From Pseudomonas sp. FEN (GTDB taxonomy: Bacteria > Pseudomonadota > Gammaproteobacteria > Pseudomonadales > Pseudomonadaceae), in NCBI RefSeq assembly GCF_904067045.1, contig NZ_CAJFDC010000024.1, positions 1 through 64,000 on the forward strand: a DNA stretch of 64,000 bases, written 5' to 3'. The notes beneath the pieces were generated by a model. It did no database searches. It worked only from the letters and a program-made list of their open reading frames with translations, and was not told the origin of the DNA. A program made the translations under genes and the position numbers. Numbering within the stretch: the first letter of the stretch is position 1; each line of letters opens with the position of its first letter. Below are positions 7,571 through 15,504 of this stretch, piece after piece.

Positions 7571-8791
7571 ATGAAAATGTTGTCAGCCCTCGCTCCAGAA
7601 GTGCGGCAGTACCTGCTCGTTACGGGTAATTATTGGGCCTTCACCCTCACCGACGGCGCCTTGCGCATGTTGGTGGTGCTGCATTTCAACGAGCTGGGCT
7701 ACAGCCCATTTCAAATCGCGGCGTTGTTTCTGTTTTACGAATTCTTTGGCGTGGTCACCAACCTCGTCGGTGGCTATCTCGGGGCTCGGCTGGGTCTGAA
7801 CCGAACCATGAATATTGGGCTGGGTATGCAGGTCGTGGCGTTGCTGATGCTGGCAGTGCCCTCGGTCTGGTTGACCATTCCTTGGGTAATGGGCGCTCAG
7901 GCGCTTTCGGGGATCGCCAAAGACCTGAACAAGATGAGTGCCAAAAGCTCCATCAAACTCCTGGTGTCCGATGGACAACAGGGCAAGCTTTACCAGTGGA
8001 TAGCCATCCTCACTGGTTCGAAGAACGCACTTAAGGGTGTCGGTTTCTTTCTCGGTGGGGCCTTCCTCGCCCTGATGGGGTTCAAAGGTGCGTTGGTGGC
8101 CATGGCCGGCGTCCTCGCGCTGATCTGGATCGGCAGTCTGACTCTGCTGAAAAAGGACCTGGGCAAAGCCAAGGCCAAGCCGAAGTTTCGTGAAATCCTT
8201 TCCAAGAGCCGAGCGATCAACATTCTCTCGGCAGCGCGGATGTTTCTGTTCGGTGCTCGTGATGTCTGGTTCGTGGTGGCCTTGCCGGTATACCTGAGCA
8301 GTGTTTTTGGCTGGGACTTTTGGAAGGTCGGCGGGTTCCTGGCGGCCTGGGTGATCGGCTACGGCATCGTGCAATCGTTCGCTCCACGCATTACCGGCAA
8401 GAAGCGCGGGCATGTTCCAGATGGTCGCGCTGCACTCCTTTGGGCGCTTGCCCTGGCTGGCATGCCTGCGGCCATCGCCCTCGGATTAAATACAGGGTTG
8501 TCGCAACAGGTGGTTCTGTTGGGAGGCCTGATGGTCTTTGGTGCGCTGTTCGCGGTGAACTCCTCGCTGCACAGCTACCTGATCGTGTCCTATGCCAAGG
8601 AAGACGGTGTTTCGCTGGACGTGGGCTTTTACTACATGTCCAACGCCATGGGGCGCTTGATCGGCACCGTCCTCTCCGGCTGGGTATACCAGGTGTATGG
8701 GTTGGGTGCGTGCCTATGGATATCCAGCACGTTTGTACTGCTCGCAGCACTGATTTCCATAGGGTTACCGAGGCATGCCGAGGCGACATGA
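7571..8791 (+). CDS. arsJ: ArsJ organoarsenical efflux permease (MFS)
   Basis: A 406-residue MFS-type protein with about 11-12 hydrophobic segments and no signal peptide. The N-terminal stretch YLLVTGNYWAFTLTDGALRM and the following GYLGARLGLNRTMNIGLGMQ are characteristic of ArsJ. ArsJ exports 1-arseno-3-phosphoglycerate made by the upstream GAPDH, giving an arsenate resistance route that needs no reductase. AGGAGCGGTC just before ATG 7571 is a good ribosome site. It is the last gene of the cluster. Together with ArsC and Acr3 the operon carries two parallel routes for arsenate. Confidence 0.92.
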   Translation: MKMLSALAPEVRQYLLVTGNYWAFTLTDGALRMLVVLHFNELGYSPFQIAALFLFYEFFGVVTNLVGGYLGARLGLNRTMNIGLGMQVVALLMLAVPSVWLTIPWVMGAQALSGIAKDLNKMSAKSSIKLLVSDGQQGKLYQWIAILTGSKNALKGVGFFLGGAFLALMGFKGALVAMAGVLALIWIGSLTLLKKDLGKAKAKPKFREILSKSRAINILSAARMFLFGARDVWFVVALPVYLSSVFGWDFWKVGGFLAAWVIGYGIVQSFAPRITGKKRGHVPDGRAALLWALALAGMPAAIALGLNTGLSQQVVLLGGLMVFGALFAVNSSLHSYLIVSYAKEDGVSLDVGFYYMSNAMGRLIGTVLSGWVYQVYGLGACLWISSTFVLLAALISIGLPRHAEAT

Positions 8792-8891
8792 CGCCGTCTT
8801 GAGAGGGCAAGTTCTATGCTTTAAAAGCCCCACTTGCAGATGAGCGAGTGGTTACTTGGTAGCCTGAGACATCCGATGTCGGAGGCCAGTC

Positions 8892-9344
8892 ATGAACAGG
8901 GTAGCAAGAGTCGTCACGGTTTCTTCCATGTTGTTCGTAGGGCTTCTAGTCGGTGCCTGTGATCAAAATGAGCCTCCCAAGCATCCTCCGACTGGCATCG
9001 AAAGAGGCGTAGCTGGAAGCTGGGCAGAAGGCATATGGATTCATTTTCCGAACGAGGAGGCGCTTCCTGAACTTCATATATCAGGGGACAAAATAGCTTT
9101 TGGCCAATGTTCTTTTGCCTTGGAAAGCTTGTTGCAGGGCGATGAAAAACAGGCGTACATGGTGCTAAAAAGTAGCGGTGACTGCCCACTGAACCACGTC
9201 CCCAGCAATATTGTCATGACCCAAATTAGCAACTGCAAGGCGTCGGTGGTGATGTATGCCTCCCTAGAGGACATCAGCAAAAGTGTTCTACAGCAGACCG
9301 GCCAATACACTAAGTCGGGCTGCTCCGAAGCCTCGACTCAGTGA
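8892..9344 (+). CDS. Predicted lipoprotein of unknown function
   Basis: A 150-residue protein with a lipoprotein signal: hydrophobic MLFVGLLVGACDQNEPP, with the lipobox LVGAC and aspartate at +2 of the mature cysteine, so retention at the inner membrane is possible. The mature part has several cysteines (FGQCSFA, SGDCPLN, SNCKAS, SGCSEA), suggesting disulfides in the periplasm. I do not recognise a domain. GGAGG at 8881-8885 precedes ATG 8892. It lies 100 bases after arsJ; no link to arsenic is evident. Confidence 0.7.
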   Translation: MNRVARVVTVSSMLFVGLLVGACDQNEPPKHPPTGIERGVAGSWAEGIWIHFPNEEALPELHISGDKIAFGQCSFALESLLQGDEKQAYMVLKSSGDCPLNHVPSNIVMTQISNCKASVVMYASLEDISKSVLQQTGQYTKSGCSEASTQ

Positions 9345-9806
9345 ATTGTAAGAAATTGGCCAATTTGCTGAGTGGCGCCGTGTGCATTACACCAATCATA
9401 GGGGCTGAGACAGGCCTTAGTGTAGTCATAAATGGAAAATTTCATCGTCCATCTTGAATCCATGGGGCGAATGACTTAGTCGACTGCTCCTGCTATACGT
9501 TCCTCTCGTCTTAACTCTTGGGTTGTGAAGCTAAGTGCTACAGTGAATTGTCCGCTGGGGACCTGGCGAAATGTTTGGATGAAATAGCTGTCCAATTTGA
9601 GTGGTATCTCAGAAGCTTTCGCGTTGAGCTAGATTAGAAACGGAAACGAGTCTGGCGGTAACATCGGGTGCTCACATTTTAAGCAGAGCCTAGGAAGGTG
9701 AGTATTTCGGTTTCGCAGATCAGAGGGTGTAAAGTTTTCGAGGCAAACAACTGACTTTTTTACATTTTGGTTGATGTGCTTCACAGGCGTCAACGACCGA
9801 CCCCCA
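9345..9806. other. Gap with no recognised gene
   Basis: About 460 bases of mixed composition with frequent stops in all frames. I see no gene, RNA or clear repeat here. Confidence 0.4.
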
Positions 9807-9840
9807 TAAAAAAGGTCCCTCTCATTGAAGCGGGGGACCT
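9807..9840 (-). terminator. Rho-independent terminator
   Basis: On the minus strand AGGTCCC (9840-9834) pairs with GGGACCT (9819-9813) and is followed by a run of T at 9812-9807. It lies downstream of the effector/immunity genes, which run leftward, and probably ends their transcript. Confidence 0.7.
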
Positions 9841-9888
9841 ATCAATATCCCGTTACGTCTAACCGGGATTAACTCAAGAATCATGCCC

Positions 9889-10048
9889 TCAGTACTCCCC
9901 TTGCCTCGGCTTGTCAGGCCAATTACCTGATCCTTCACCGTTGCTAGGTACATTTGAGAAAATCGCCTTCCAGATCAGTATTCCAACAGCGAGACTGTGG
10001 GTAGCGGGCAGAAAGTACAACGAAATGTCGTGGTTTTTTTATCCTCAT
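9889..10048 (-). pseudogene. Possible small membrane protein gene with a frame slip in an A7 run
   Basis: ATG at 10048 reads MRIKK, then meets seven A bases (10034-10040 on the plus strand as T7). In the frame one base away the sequence continues as NHDISLYFLPATHSLAVG, then a hydrophobic ILIWKAIF, ending after DKPRQGEY at a TGA. Removing one A would give a 52-residue protein with one membrane span. No good ribosome site is seen. It lies between the immunity-like gene and the terminator, so it may belong to that operon. The coding status is uncertain. Confidence 0.3.
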
Positions 10049-10088
10049 GGTGACATTTGAGCACCCAATCAAAAAAGGTAGTCAGCTA

Positions 10089-10547
10089 CTAGCAGCCTAT
10101 CTCGCTACGTGCCACCTCTTCGTTAGCGAGTTTTTTGCCTGTCTGCACGGAAATGCGTTTTTGAATTCCCGATAAGGTGGCGGAACTGAAGCGTTCGCAG
10201 CTTTCGGTTTCCCACACATCACCGGTTAAGATGTTAACCGCGAAATGGCCCAGTACATTGGACGCCGCGCCTTTTGGGTTATTAAACACCAAACCGAAGT
10301 CATAGTATCCCGGACGAAACAGAGTCCCTTTCTCTTCGCCCTGCCATGGACCGTCAATCCACATATCTGGGTTCGACATCTTGTAGTGCTGGTGTTTCAG
10401 TACCACAAGCAGAACCTGCTTGGCTTGATCCGCCGTCAAGCCGGAAGGCCGAATGTTCTTTGCGTTGAGTGACTCCGCAAACACGGGCGAACAGGCCAAC
10501 AGGGCAGCAGCAACCACCAATGCTTGCAGCCGGCTTATATATCGCAT
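10089..10547 (-). CDS. Periplasmic protein, putative T6SS immunity partner
   Basis: A 152-residue protein with a clear Sec signal peptide (LQALVVAAALLACSPVFAES). The mature part includes KQVLLVVLKHQHYKM, WQGEEKGTLFRPGYYDFG and paired cysteines (ESCERF and the C-terminal IGC). Its start overlaps the end of the upstream hydrolase gene by 13 bases, the usual layout for a toxin and its immunity protein. A periplasmic location fits protection from a cell-wall hydrolase, as in the Tge/Tgi pairs of Pseudomonas. The immunity role is inferred from position and export signal, not from a motif. Confidence 0.65.
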   Translation of the reverse strand: MRYISRLQALVVAAALLACSPVFAESLNAKNIRPSGLTADQAKQVLLVVLKHQHYKMSNPDMWIDGPWQGEEKGTLFRPGYYDFGLVFNNPKGAASNVLGHFAVNILTGDVWETESCERFSSATLSGIQKRISVQTGKKLANEEVARSEIGC

Positions 10548-10993
10548 TGCATTCTCGCTTTCACCATGCCAATTGCGTCTTCCACAAGTTTCGCATACCC
10601 AAAGCGCCCGCCAGTCTTCGCATCGCCTGTATTGAAGTGGCCTGTAACAAGGGCTCTGCTAAACTCGCCAGGATCTTTTTTACCGCGTACTGCACTCCCA
10701 AATCGAGCCAAAAAAGACTGCCCTGACTGTAAAAATGAGTCGAAAGCAGCAACTTTCATTCTTGGATCGCCGAATGCCGTTATCGTACCGGTCTGTAAAG
10801 GCGCTGGCGCGTGCATCGAGAAAAAATTGTTGCCCTCGGTAGCGAACCGGCCTTTCCCGTATTGACTCTCATGTGCGGCAAGGCCAAGAATGTTTTCGGT
10901 CGGGACGTCAATCTGCCTGGCTAGAATTTCCGCAGAGAAACGGTGCTTAGCTACGAACATTACAGCCGATCCAGCATTACACGGATTACCCAA
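10535..10993 (-). CDS. Glucosaminidase-like peptidoglycan hydrolase, putative T6SS effector (Tge-like)
   Basis: A 152-residue protein without a signal peptide. The segment ILGLAAHESQYGKGRFATEG followed by NNFFSMHAP is the glucosaminidase/lysozyme-like active region, with the glutamate of AHESQYG as probable catalytic acid. Small signal-less hydrolases next to a periplasmic partner are typical type VI secreted effectors; the Tge family of Pseudomonas has this activity. The start is TTG at 10993, seven bases behind a strong AAGGAGAGA ribosome site. The cysteine-bearing start (GNPCNAGS) is unusual. Delivery by a T6SS is inferred; no secretion genes are in the window. Confidence 0.7.
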   Translation of the reverse strand: MGNPCNAGSAVMFVAKHRFSAEILARQIDVPTENILGLAAHESQYGKGRFATEGNNFFSMHAPAPLQTGTITAFGDPRMKVAAFDSFLQSGQSFLARFGSAVRGKKDPGEFSRALVTGHFNTGDAKTGGRFGYAKLVEDAIGMVKARMQCDI

Positions 10994-11352
10994 ATCTCTC
11001 TCCTTAAGTTTGGTTTATTCAATATGCGATTATGCTCCTACAGCATCAACAGCGCTATCATGGCATAACGCTCCCATTAGCGACGCTGCGCTACAGCTTT
11101 ATCCTAGGGCTCAAGGATTTTCGAGCCTCCACTGCTTGGAAGCAACGAAGGTACGAGCAGCCTCATTTGCCCCAGCGGAAGACTACTAGATGTTTGAATC
11201 AAACACCTCATGGGTGAGGTTGCGAGGAAGCACATTGCGCATTCGCTAGCCAGAATTGAGGTATTGCTCAGTGGTTGAACGCGACCCCAAAGACGTGACG
11301 GAGGGGCATTGGCTGCAAGGGATTGAGCGTCAAGGTGCTCACGGGAGTAGGG
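10994..11352. other. Gap with no recognised gene
   Basis: About 360 bases between the effector gene and the nuclease-like gene, which diverge. It must hold both promoters. Frames on either strand are short and have no recognisable content. Confidence 0.4.
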
Positions 11353-12537
11353 ATGACTCGTATTTTGCTTGATGGAATGAAGCTGGTAGCGGTAATCGCT
11401 CAAGACCTCGTAGCACCAGGTATGACGCCTGTGCTAGCGATTGAACGTGCTTTGGAAGCACATCTGCGTGAGTGCTTTGCCGAGGCGTTTTCGAGCGCCA
11501 TCATCAAGCCGCCCGTCGTGAGGTTTCATTCCATGTATTTTAAGCAGCGGTTCGCGACTATCCCGCAGTTGCTGCGTACAAGCTATGAGACCTGGTATCC
11601 GCAAATCACCGTTGCAACGAAACCTGAGGAGAGCTTCGATCAGGTAGATTTTATCTGTTCGAATATCGACTTGGTGCCCATCAATTATGGAGGCGGCGTT
11701 TCCAGGTTGTCTCAGCTCAAGAGAAAGGAGCTGAAGCGCCAAGTGAACCATGTGATACGGATCAACCACATCCGGCTTGGATTAGACGTGATCCGGGCGA
11801 TTTCGGAAGCTCTTTCTGCGAAAAGCCCTATCCAGCCGTTGATTGCCAACTTTTCCCCAGATTCAGCCTCATGGTGGCATCGATCTGTGTCGTTCGACCA
11901 CATGCTCACCGGCAAACGATTCCTTTGTGCGTGCTCGATGGAGTACCACAGAGCCGCATTGACCGATCCGAATTTTGATGGCCTCCCACAAGCGAGTTTG
12001 GATGCTTACTTCGCTGAATTTGAGTACAGGGACGGGTTGTGCCACCTGTGTGTGGCGCGGTCTGCACCCGAGGACGAAAGATACGGCGCAAGTGTTGAGA
12101 CCAATTTCGACGCGTATATTGAACAGGTAAGGTTCGATCTTGGCGTGGACAGGAAGACAGCAAGGGCCGAGATCATGCACGTGCTAGGTCTCAGTCGGTG
12201 GCAGCGAGAGTCTGCGTTATACGGCATCGTCAGAAAGCTTTTCCCGGACGTGCGGGTGCTGCGCGAGGCGTCGCCTGAGTGGTTAGGGAGAATGCGTCTA
12301 GATATCTACCTGCCAGAACTGCGGCTGGCGATAGAGCATCAAGGGGAGCAGCATTACCGGCCTTTAACGGTGTTTGGTGGGGAAGAGGCGCACCTTCGTG
12401 TCGTGGCGCGTGACCAGTTGAAGCGACAACTGTGCGTGGAGAACGGTGTTGAGGTGGTAGATTTCAGGTTCGATGCGCCGCTCACCACTGCATCAGTGGG
12501 AAGTAGGCTTCGAAGGTATCGGGAGACAGGCAGATGA
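11353..12537 (+). CDS. Protein with C-terminal PD-(D/E)XK-like nuclease and cysteine motifs
   Basis: ATG 11353 has a GGGAG ribosome site five bases away; a TTG at 11323 would add ten residues. The protein is about 394 residues. A cysteine pair CAC near residue 190 and a CHLC near 232 may form a zinc site. The C-terminal region reads RMRLDIYLPELRLAIEHQGE followed by QHYRP, then RDQLKRQLC and VVDFRF, an arrangement like the DUF559/Vsr branch of PD-(D/E)XK nucleases (D, E, Q and K candidates). The N-terminal half is not familiar. It is coupled by ATGA to the next gene. Between an effector pair and a CBASS, a defence role is possible but not shown. Confidence 0.65.
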   Translation: MTRILLDGMKLVAVIAQDLVAPGMTPVLAIERALEAHLRECFAEAFSSAIIKPPVVRFHSMYFKQRFATIPQLLRTSYETWYPQITVATKPEESFDQVDFICSNIDLVPINYGGGVSRLSQLKRKELKRQVNHVIRINHIRLGLDVIRAISEALSAKSPIQPLIANFSPDSASWWHRSVSFDHMLTGKRFLCACSMEYHRAALTDPNFDGLPQASLDAYFAEFEYRDGLCHLCVARSAPEDERYGASVETNFDAYIEQVRFDLGVDRKTARAEIMHVLGLSRWQRESALYGIVRKLFPDVRVLREASPEWLGRMRLDIYLPELRLAIEHQGEQHYRPLTVFGGEEAHLRVVARDQLKRQLCVENGVEVVDFRFDAPLTTASVGSRLRRYRETGR

Positions 12538-12974
12538 GCGGGCGCAGGGATGTAGAGGCTGACTTTGACGTCCTCATCAATATGATGGCAGAAATGATCG
12601 ACGCGCAAGCCGCCTTGGTGCCAGAAGAAGGGGATCGCTGGATTGCAGACCTTCAAAGTTTGTCGGTGAAGCTATTCAAGCAACTCTGCTCAGCGCGAAG
12701 GCTCCTGGAGCCTATGGCGATTATGAACAGCAAGAACCAGGTGCTCCAGATCATTGATCACTCCTCGGTCATCGTCATTAGCCGGGCGTGCATAGAGTCC
12801 TACATTGCAATGCACTGGATATTCGGGGACGCCGACATTGAGCACCGTCGCTTCAAGCATAAGGTCTGGACGCTCGCGGGGCTCTACGACACCGGATGGC
12901 AATTTTTCATGGATCATCCATTCAATAGTCAAGAGGTCGTTAAGGTTGTTTTTTTGGTCCTTCCAGCCGATTGA
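12534..12974 (+). CDS. Uncharacterised helical protein, probably 3'-truncated
   Basis: The start overlaps the preceding stop by ATGA, so it is the second gene of a pair. It encodes 146 residues, largely helical, with DVLINMMAEMIDAQAAL, then SVIVISRACIESYIAMHWIF. From about residue 125 (position 12,905) the sequence stops resembling its own style, and from the other direction a minus-strand frame with good coding character begins. I read this as the gene having lost its 3' end at a junction near 12.9 kb. The family is not recognised; some DUF5677-type proteins have a similar SRACIE helix, a weak similarity. Confidence 0.5.
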   Translation: MSGRRDVEADFDVLINMMAEMIDAQAALVPEEGDRWIADLQSLSVKLFKQLCSARRLLEPMAIMNSKNQVLQIIDHSSVIVISRACIESYIAMHWIFGDADIEHRRFKHKVWTLAGLYDTGWQFFMDHPFNSQEVVKVVFLVLPAD

Positions 12975-13193
12975 GTTGATCATGTTTACGGCTTCATATT
13001 TTTCTTTTCGGCTGAACCTTGTGGTGTCCTCTTTGGTTTTGGTTGGGTCATCCCCTGGTACGGCCTTATCACTATAATCAGTGTAGAGTAACTCGCTTGG
13101 CTTGATTTTTCGCAGTTTGGAATCAGTGCTAGTGATCATGAATTTTTTCCGTGGGTGTTGAAGTCGAAATTTGATTTCGGGCGGCGTTTGCAT
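12880..13193 (-). CDS. Hypothetical protein, probably truncated at its 3' end
   Basis: ATG 13193 (a GTG two codons earlier is possible) opens a frame reading MQTPPEIKFRLQHPRKKFMI, later DDPTKTKEDTTRFSRKEKYE and VNMINSIGWKDQKNNLNDLL, which looks like genuine hydrophilic coding sequence. The frame stays open to 12690, but beyond about 12,880 it is simply the antisense of the gene on the other strand, so the true 3' part is probably missing. It runs in the same direction as the CBASS operon, 68 bases beyond the nucC stop, and may be a lost fifth member or unrelated cargo. No domain is recognised. Confidence 0.45.
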
Positions 13194-13260
13194 AGCCACC
13201 CGAAGTAATTTGTTAAATTAATATTTCAAGCGTTTCCGGTGAAGTCGTCTGGGACTGAGC

Positions 13261-14001
13261 CTACCTATTTATGACTGCCGCATATGCTGCCCAGTCAATC
13301 GCCGGAACTGTTCCTAGTGATTGAAGGCGTGATAGAAGGCGGAACAAGAAATAGATGAGCGAGCCTTCCGGTCCGACGACCTTTAATTTGTCATCGAAGC
13401 TATCGAAGGCTCCGTCATCCAATGCGCAGCCACAATCCAAACGCTCCAGCTCCTCGCCAGGCAAGTGCTTTAGGAAATGCTCCCCTAGACCATCAGCCCA
13501 GCTTGATTTGGGAGCGACTATGCCTGCAAGGATAGGGAAGAGGGGTTTAGGTGCGTAGGTTCCGCCAGCATGGGCAATCGGTACAGAGGTCCGATGCAGC
13601 TTGCGAACTGATGCCGCCTTGTTTCCTGCGTACTCCAAATAGCTTTTGTCGAAATGCGGCTTGGATTCGAATATGGCGTATACCGCTTCGACGGGGATGT
13701 AACGGTGATTCTGCTGGTCGAGCAGTGTCGGAGTGAAATGACGGTCGAAAATGATGATATCGATTTGGTCACTCCGGTTACCCTGGCTATCGATTACCAG
13801 GCCTGTAGCAACCTGGTAGCGATTCGGAAGGTATGCCCGGAACACCTCGATCCAGTGGTCCTCAACAACAGTTCCGTGCGTCCCAGCGTGCGAGATGGAT
13901 TGAGCTGCTCGCTTCAGCTTGAGAGCCAACTCTGCTTGGACGTCTACAAAAGCATCTTTCATCCAGGCAGTGTCGGCGATGCGATCCTTTTTCGTGGCCA
14001 T
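13261..14001 (-). CDS. nucC: NucC, cyclic-trinucleotide-activated DNA endonuclease (CBASS effector)
   Basis: Start ATG 14001 (GTG 14007 would add two residues); about 246 residues. The nuclease core is visible: RSDQIDIIIFDRHFTP with aspartate near 83 and VEAVYAIFESKPHFDK with glutamate near 114 and lysine near 116 (numbered from the GTG), the D...ExK site of restriction-like enzymes. ASVRKLHRTSVPIAHAGGTY is a family hallmark. NucC is a homotrimer that on binding cA3 pairs into hexamers and cuts host DNA, killing the infected cell. Its place after the HORMA and TRIP13 genes is the known type III CBASS order. The gene is intact. Confidence 0.93.
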   Translation of the reverse strand: MATKKDRIADTAWMKDAFVDVQAELALKLKRAAQSISHAGTHGTVVEDHWIEVFRAYLPNRYQVATGLVIDSQGNRSDQIDIIIFDRHFTPTLLDQQNHRYIPVEAVYAIFESKPHFDKSYLEYAGNKAASVRKLHRTSVPIAHAGGTYAPKPLFPILAGIVAPKSSWADGLGEHFLKHLPGEELERLDCGCALDDGAFDSFDDKLKVVGPEGSLIYFLFRLLSRLQSLGTVPAIDWAAYAAVINR

Positions 14002-14051
14002 GTTCACTCACTCGCGGGGCACGGTTGAACAGCTTCTGACAGGCGTCAGAA

Positions 14052-14980
14052 TTAATGATCCTTGAATGCGGGGGTAGGTTGCATCTCTTGAGCAACTCGT
14101 ACTGCTCTGGCAGGGACCACTGCCTGTGTTGGGTAGGCGTCCAATACAATCGATGGAATTAGGCGCTGGGTCAGATCGGAGAAGGTAAATCCGGGAACAT
14201 CCTTCTCGCGCGGGCCAGTTGCTTTCACGAGATCGTCCAGCGCGGCTGGAGGGATGCCCAGCCGTCCTAGGCGATGGGTGAGAACGCTGCGGCGTTGCTC
14301 TTCATTAGGTCGGCCAAAGGACAGAACTTCAGCTGCGCGTCGCTTAACAGCCGGATCCAAGGCGCTGAGACGATTGGTGCACATGATGACTGCCGCTGGC
14401 AGTTGGGCATTTGCAATTCGATCAATACCCTGATGAAGGCGTTCACACCAGCCCGGTCCTCGTGATGCATTTGCGCATTTTCGCGAGATTGGGCCAAAGC
14501 GTCAGCTTCATCGATCAGGAGGATCACAGCGCCACGTGCGAGGCCACTGCCCGATTTGAGTTTTTGGGCTTCCTCAATTGTGTAATCGAACGCTGCTGAA
14601 ATCAGCTGAGTCATTTCACCGACTCGGCCTTGTCCGCGGGTTGACAGGCTCAATGGGAACAGGGTGATGCCGATGTCTTCCTGACGGGCAACTGCATCCC
14701 CGATAGTCTCTGCCAGCTCGGTTTTGCCACTGCCCACATCACCAGCAAGGACGACGAGAGGAGGGCGCCGCAGAACTGTATCGATCACAGATTCGGAACC
14801 GGGGTGGAATTTCTTGGCCCAGTCAGTGAGGCCGGAGGAGTTAACCAGAAGGCCAAGGATTTTCGCTAAACGGACTTTCTGTCCGTCCAGACCTACCAGC
14901 TTGGCCAACCGTTCCTGTGGCTCGAAGTCCGGGTAGTTGACGCGGTATTCGAAGAGTTCATCCAGTGCTGGCTTATTCAT
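14052..14980 (-). pseudogene. cap6: TRIP13-like AAA+ ATPase (Cap6), frameshifted
   Basis: From ATG 14980 the frame reads a Walker A VVLAGDVGSGKTELAE near residue 78 and a Walker B AVILLIDEADALAQSREN near 152, then goes astray after ELQMPN. The next frame continues correctly as LPAAVIMCTNRLSALDPAVK and the C-terminal lid region to 14052. One missing C at about 14402-14404 explains this. In CBASS the ATPase takes apart the HORMA/CD-NTase complex and acts as the brake. If the deletion is real, only the N-terminal two thirds would be made, lacking the sensor-1 region and the lid. The start overlaps the HORMA stop by one base (TGATG), with AAGGAGC before it. Confidence 0.88.
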
Positions 14981-15495
14981 CAGTAGCTCCTTACGGTCGA
15001 ACGGTTGAGGGTACGGCCCCCGGATGAATAGGAACTGTCGGAGGTCAGATAGCCATTGACCTCCGGCTCATCGGCCCCGCCTCTGTTGACTGGCACTTGG
15101 CTCTTAAAGGCATCTCGCTCGGTTTTGGAGGCACTCCACCAAGCATCGTTGTAGGTCATGTAGCTATAGAAGCTTGCCCCAGTGATGTCGGCATTCGGGC
15201 GAATACGCCCCGGCGTATCGTCGATACCGCCGCTGGAAAGCTCAGACGCGGTGTACTTGAGAGTGGGTTCAATCCACTTCCCATCGCGTTTGAACCCATA
15301 GGTCACAGTGTCCAGGTAGCCCGCTTTCAGGAAGGCTGTCACCTCTTCCTCGTAATCCGAGATCCACTGAGTGCTTGGCTTGCCATACAGGCGTTGAAGG
15401 CGCATCAGATCAGCGGCTACCTTCGCGGCCATGTGCTTGGCGTGCGTCAGGGTGAAAGTTTGAGATTCTGAAACCGAGTAGCTGGAAGACGACAT
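14980..15495 (-). CDS. cap7: Bacterial HORMA-domain protein (CBASS Cap7)
   Basis: A 171-residue protein, MSSSSYSVSESQTFTLTHAK at the N terminus, then DLMRLQRLYGKPSTQWISDY, GFKRDGKWIEPTLKYTASEL and a Ser/Arg tail ending LNRSTVRSY. This matches the bacterial HORMA proteins of CdnC-type CBASS. The HORMA protein senses a peptide cue of infection, closes around it and then switches on the CD-NTase; the flexible tail is the probable closing motif-like or safety-belt region. It lies nine bases after the CD-NTase stop and is coupled to cap6. Confidence 0.9.
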   Translation of the reverse strand: MSSSSYSVSESQTFTLTHAKHMAAKVAADLMRLQRLYGKPSTQWISDYEEEVTAFLKAGYLDTVTYGFKRDGKWIEPTLKYTASELSSGGIDDTPGRIRPNADITGASFYSYMTYNDAWWSASKTERDAFKSQVPVNRGGADEPEVNGYLTSDSSYSSGGRTLNRSTVRSY

Positions 15496-15504
15496 GCTGC
15501 TACC

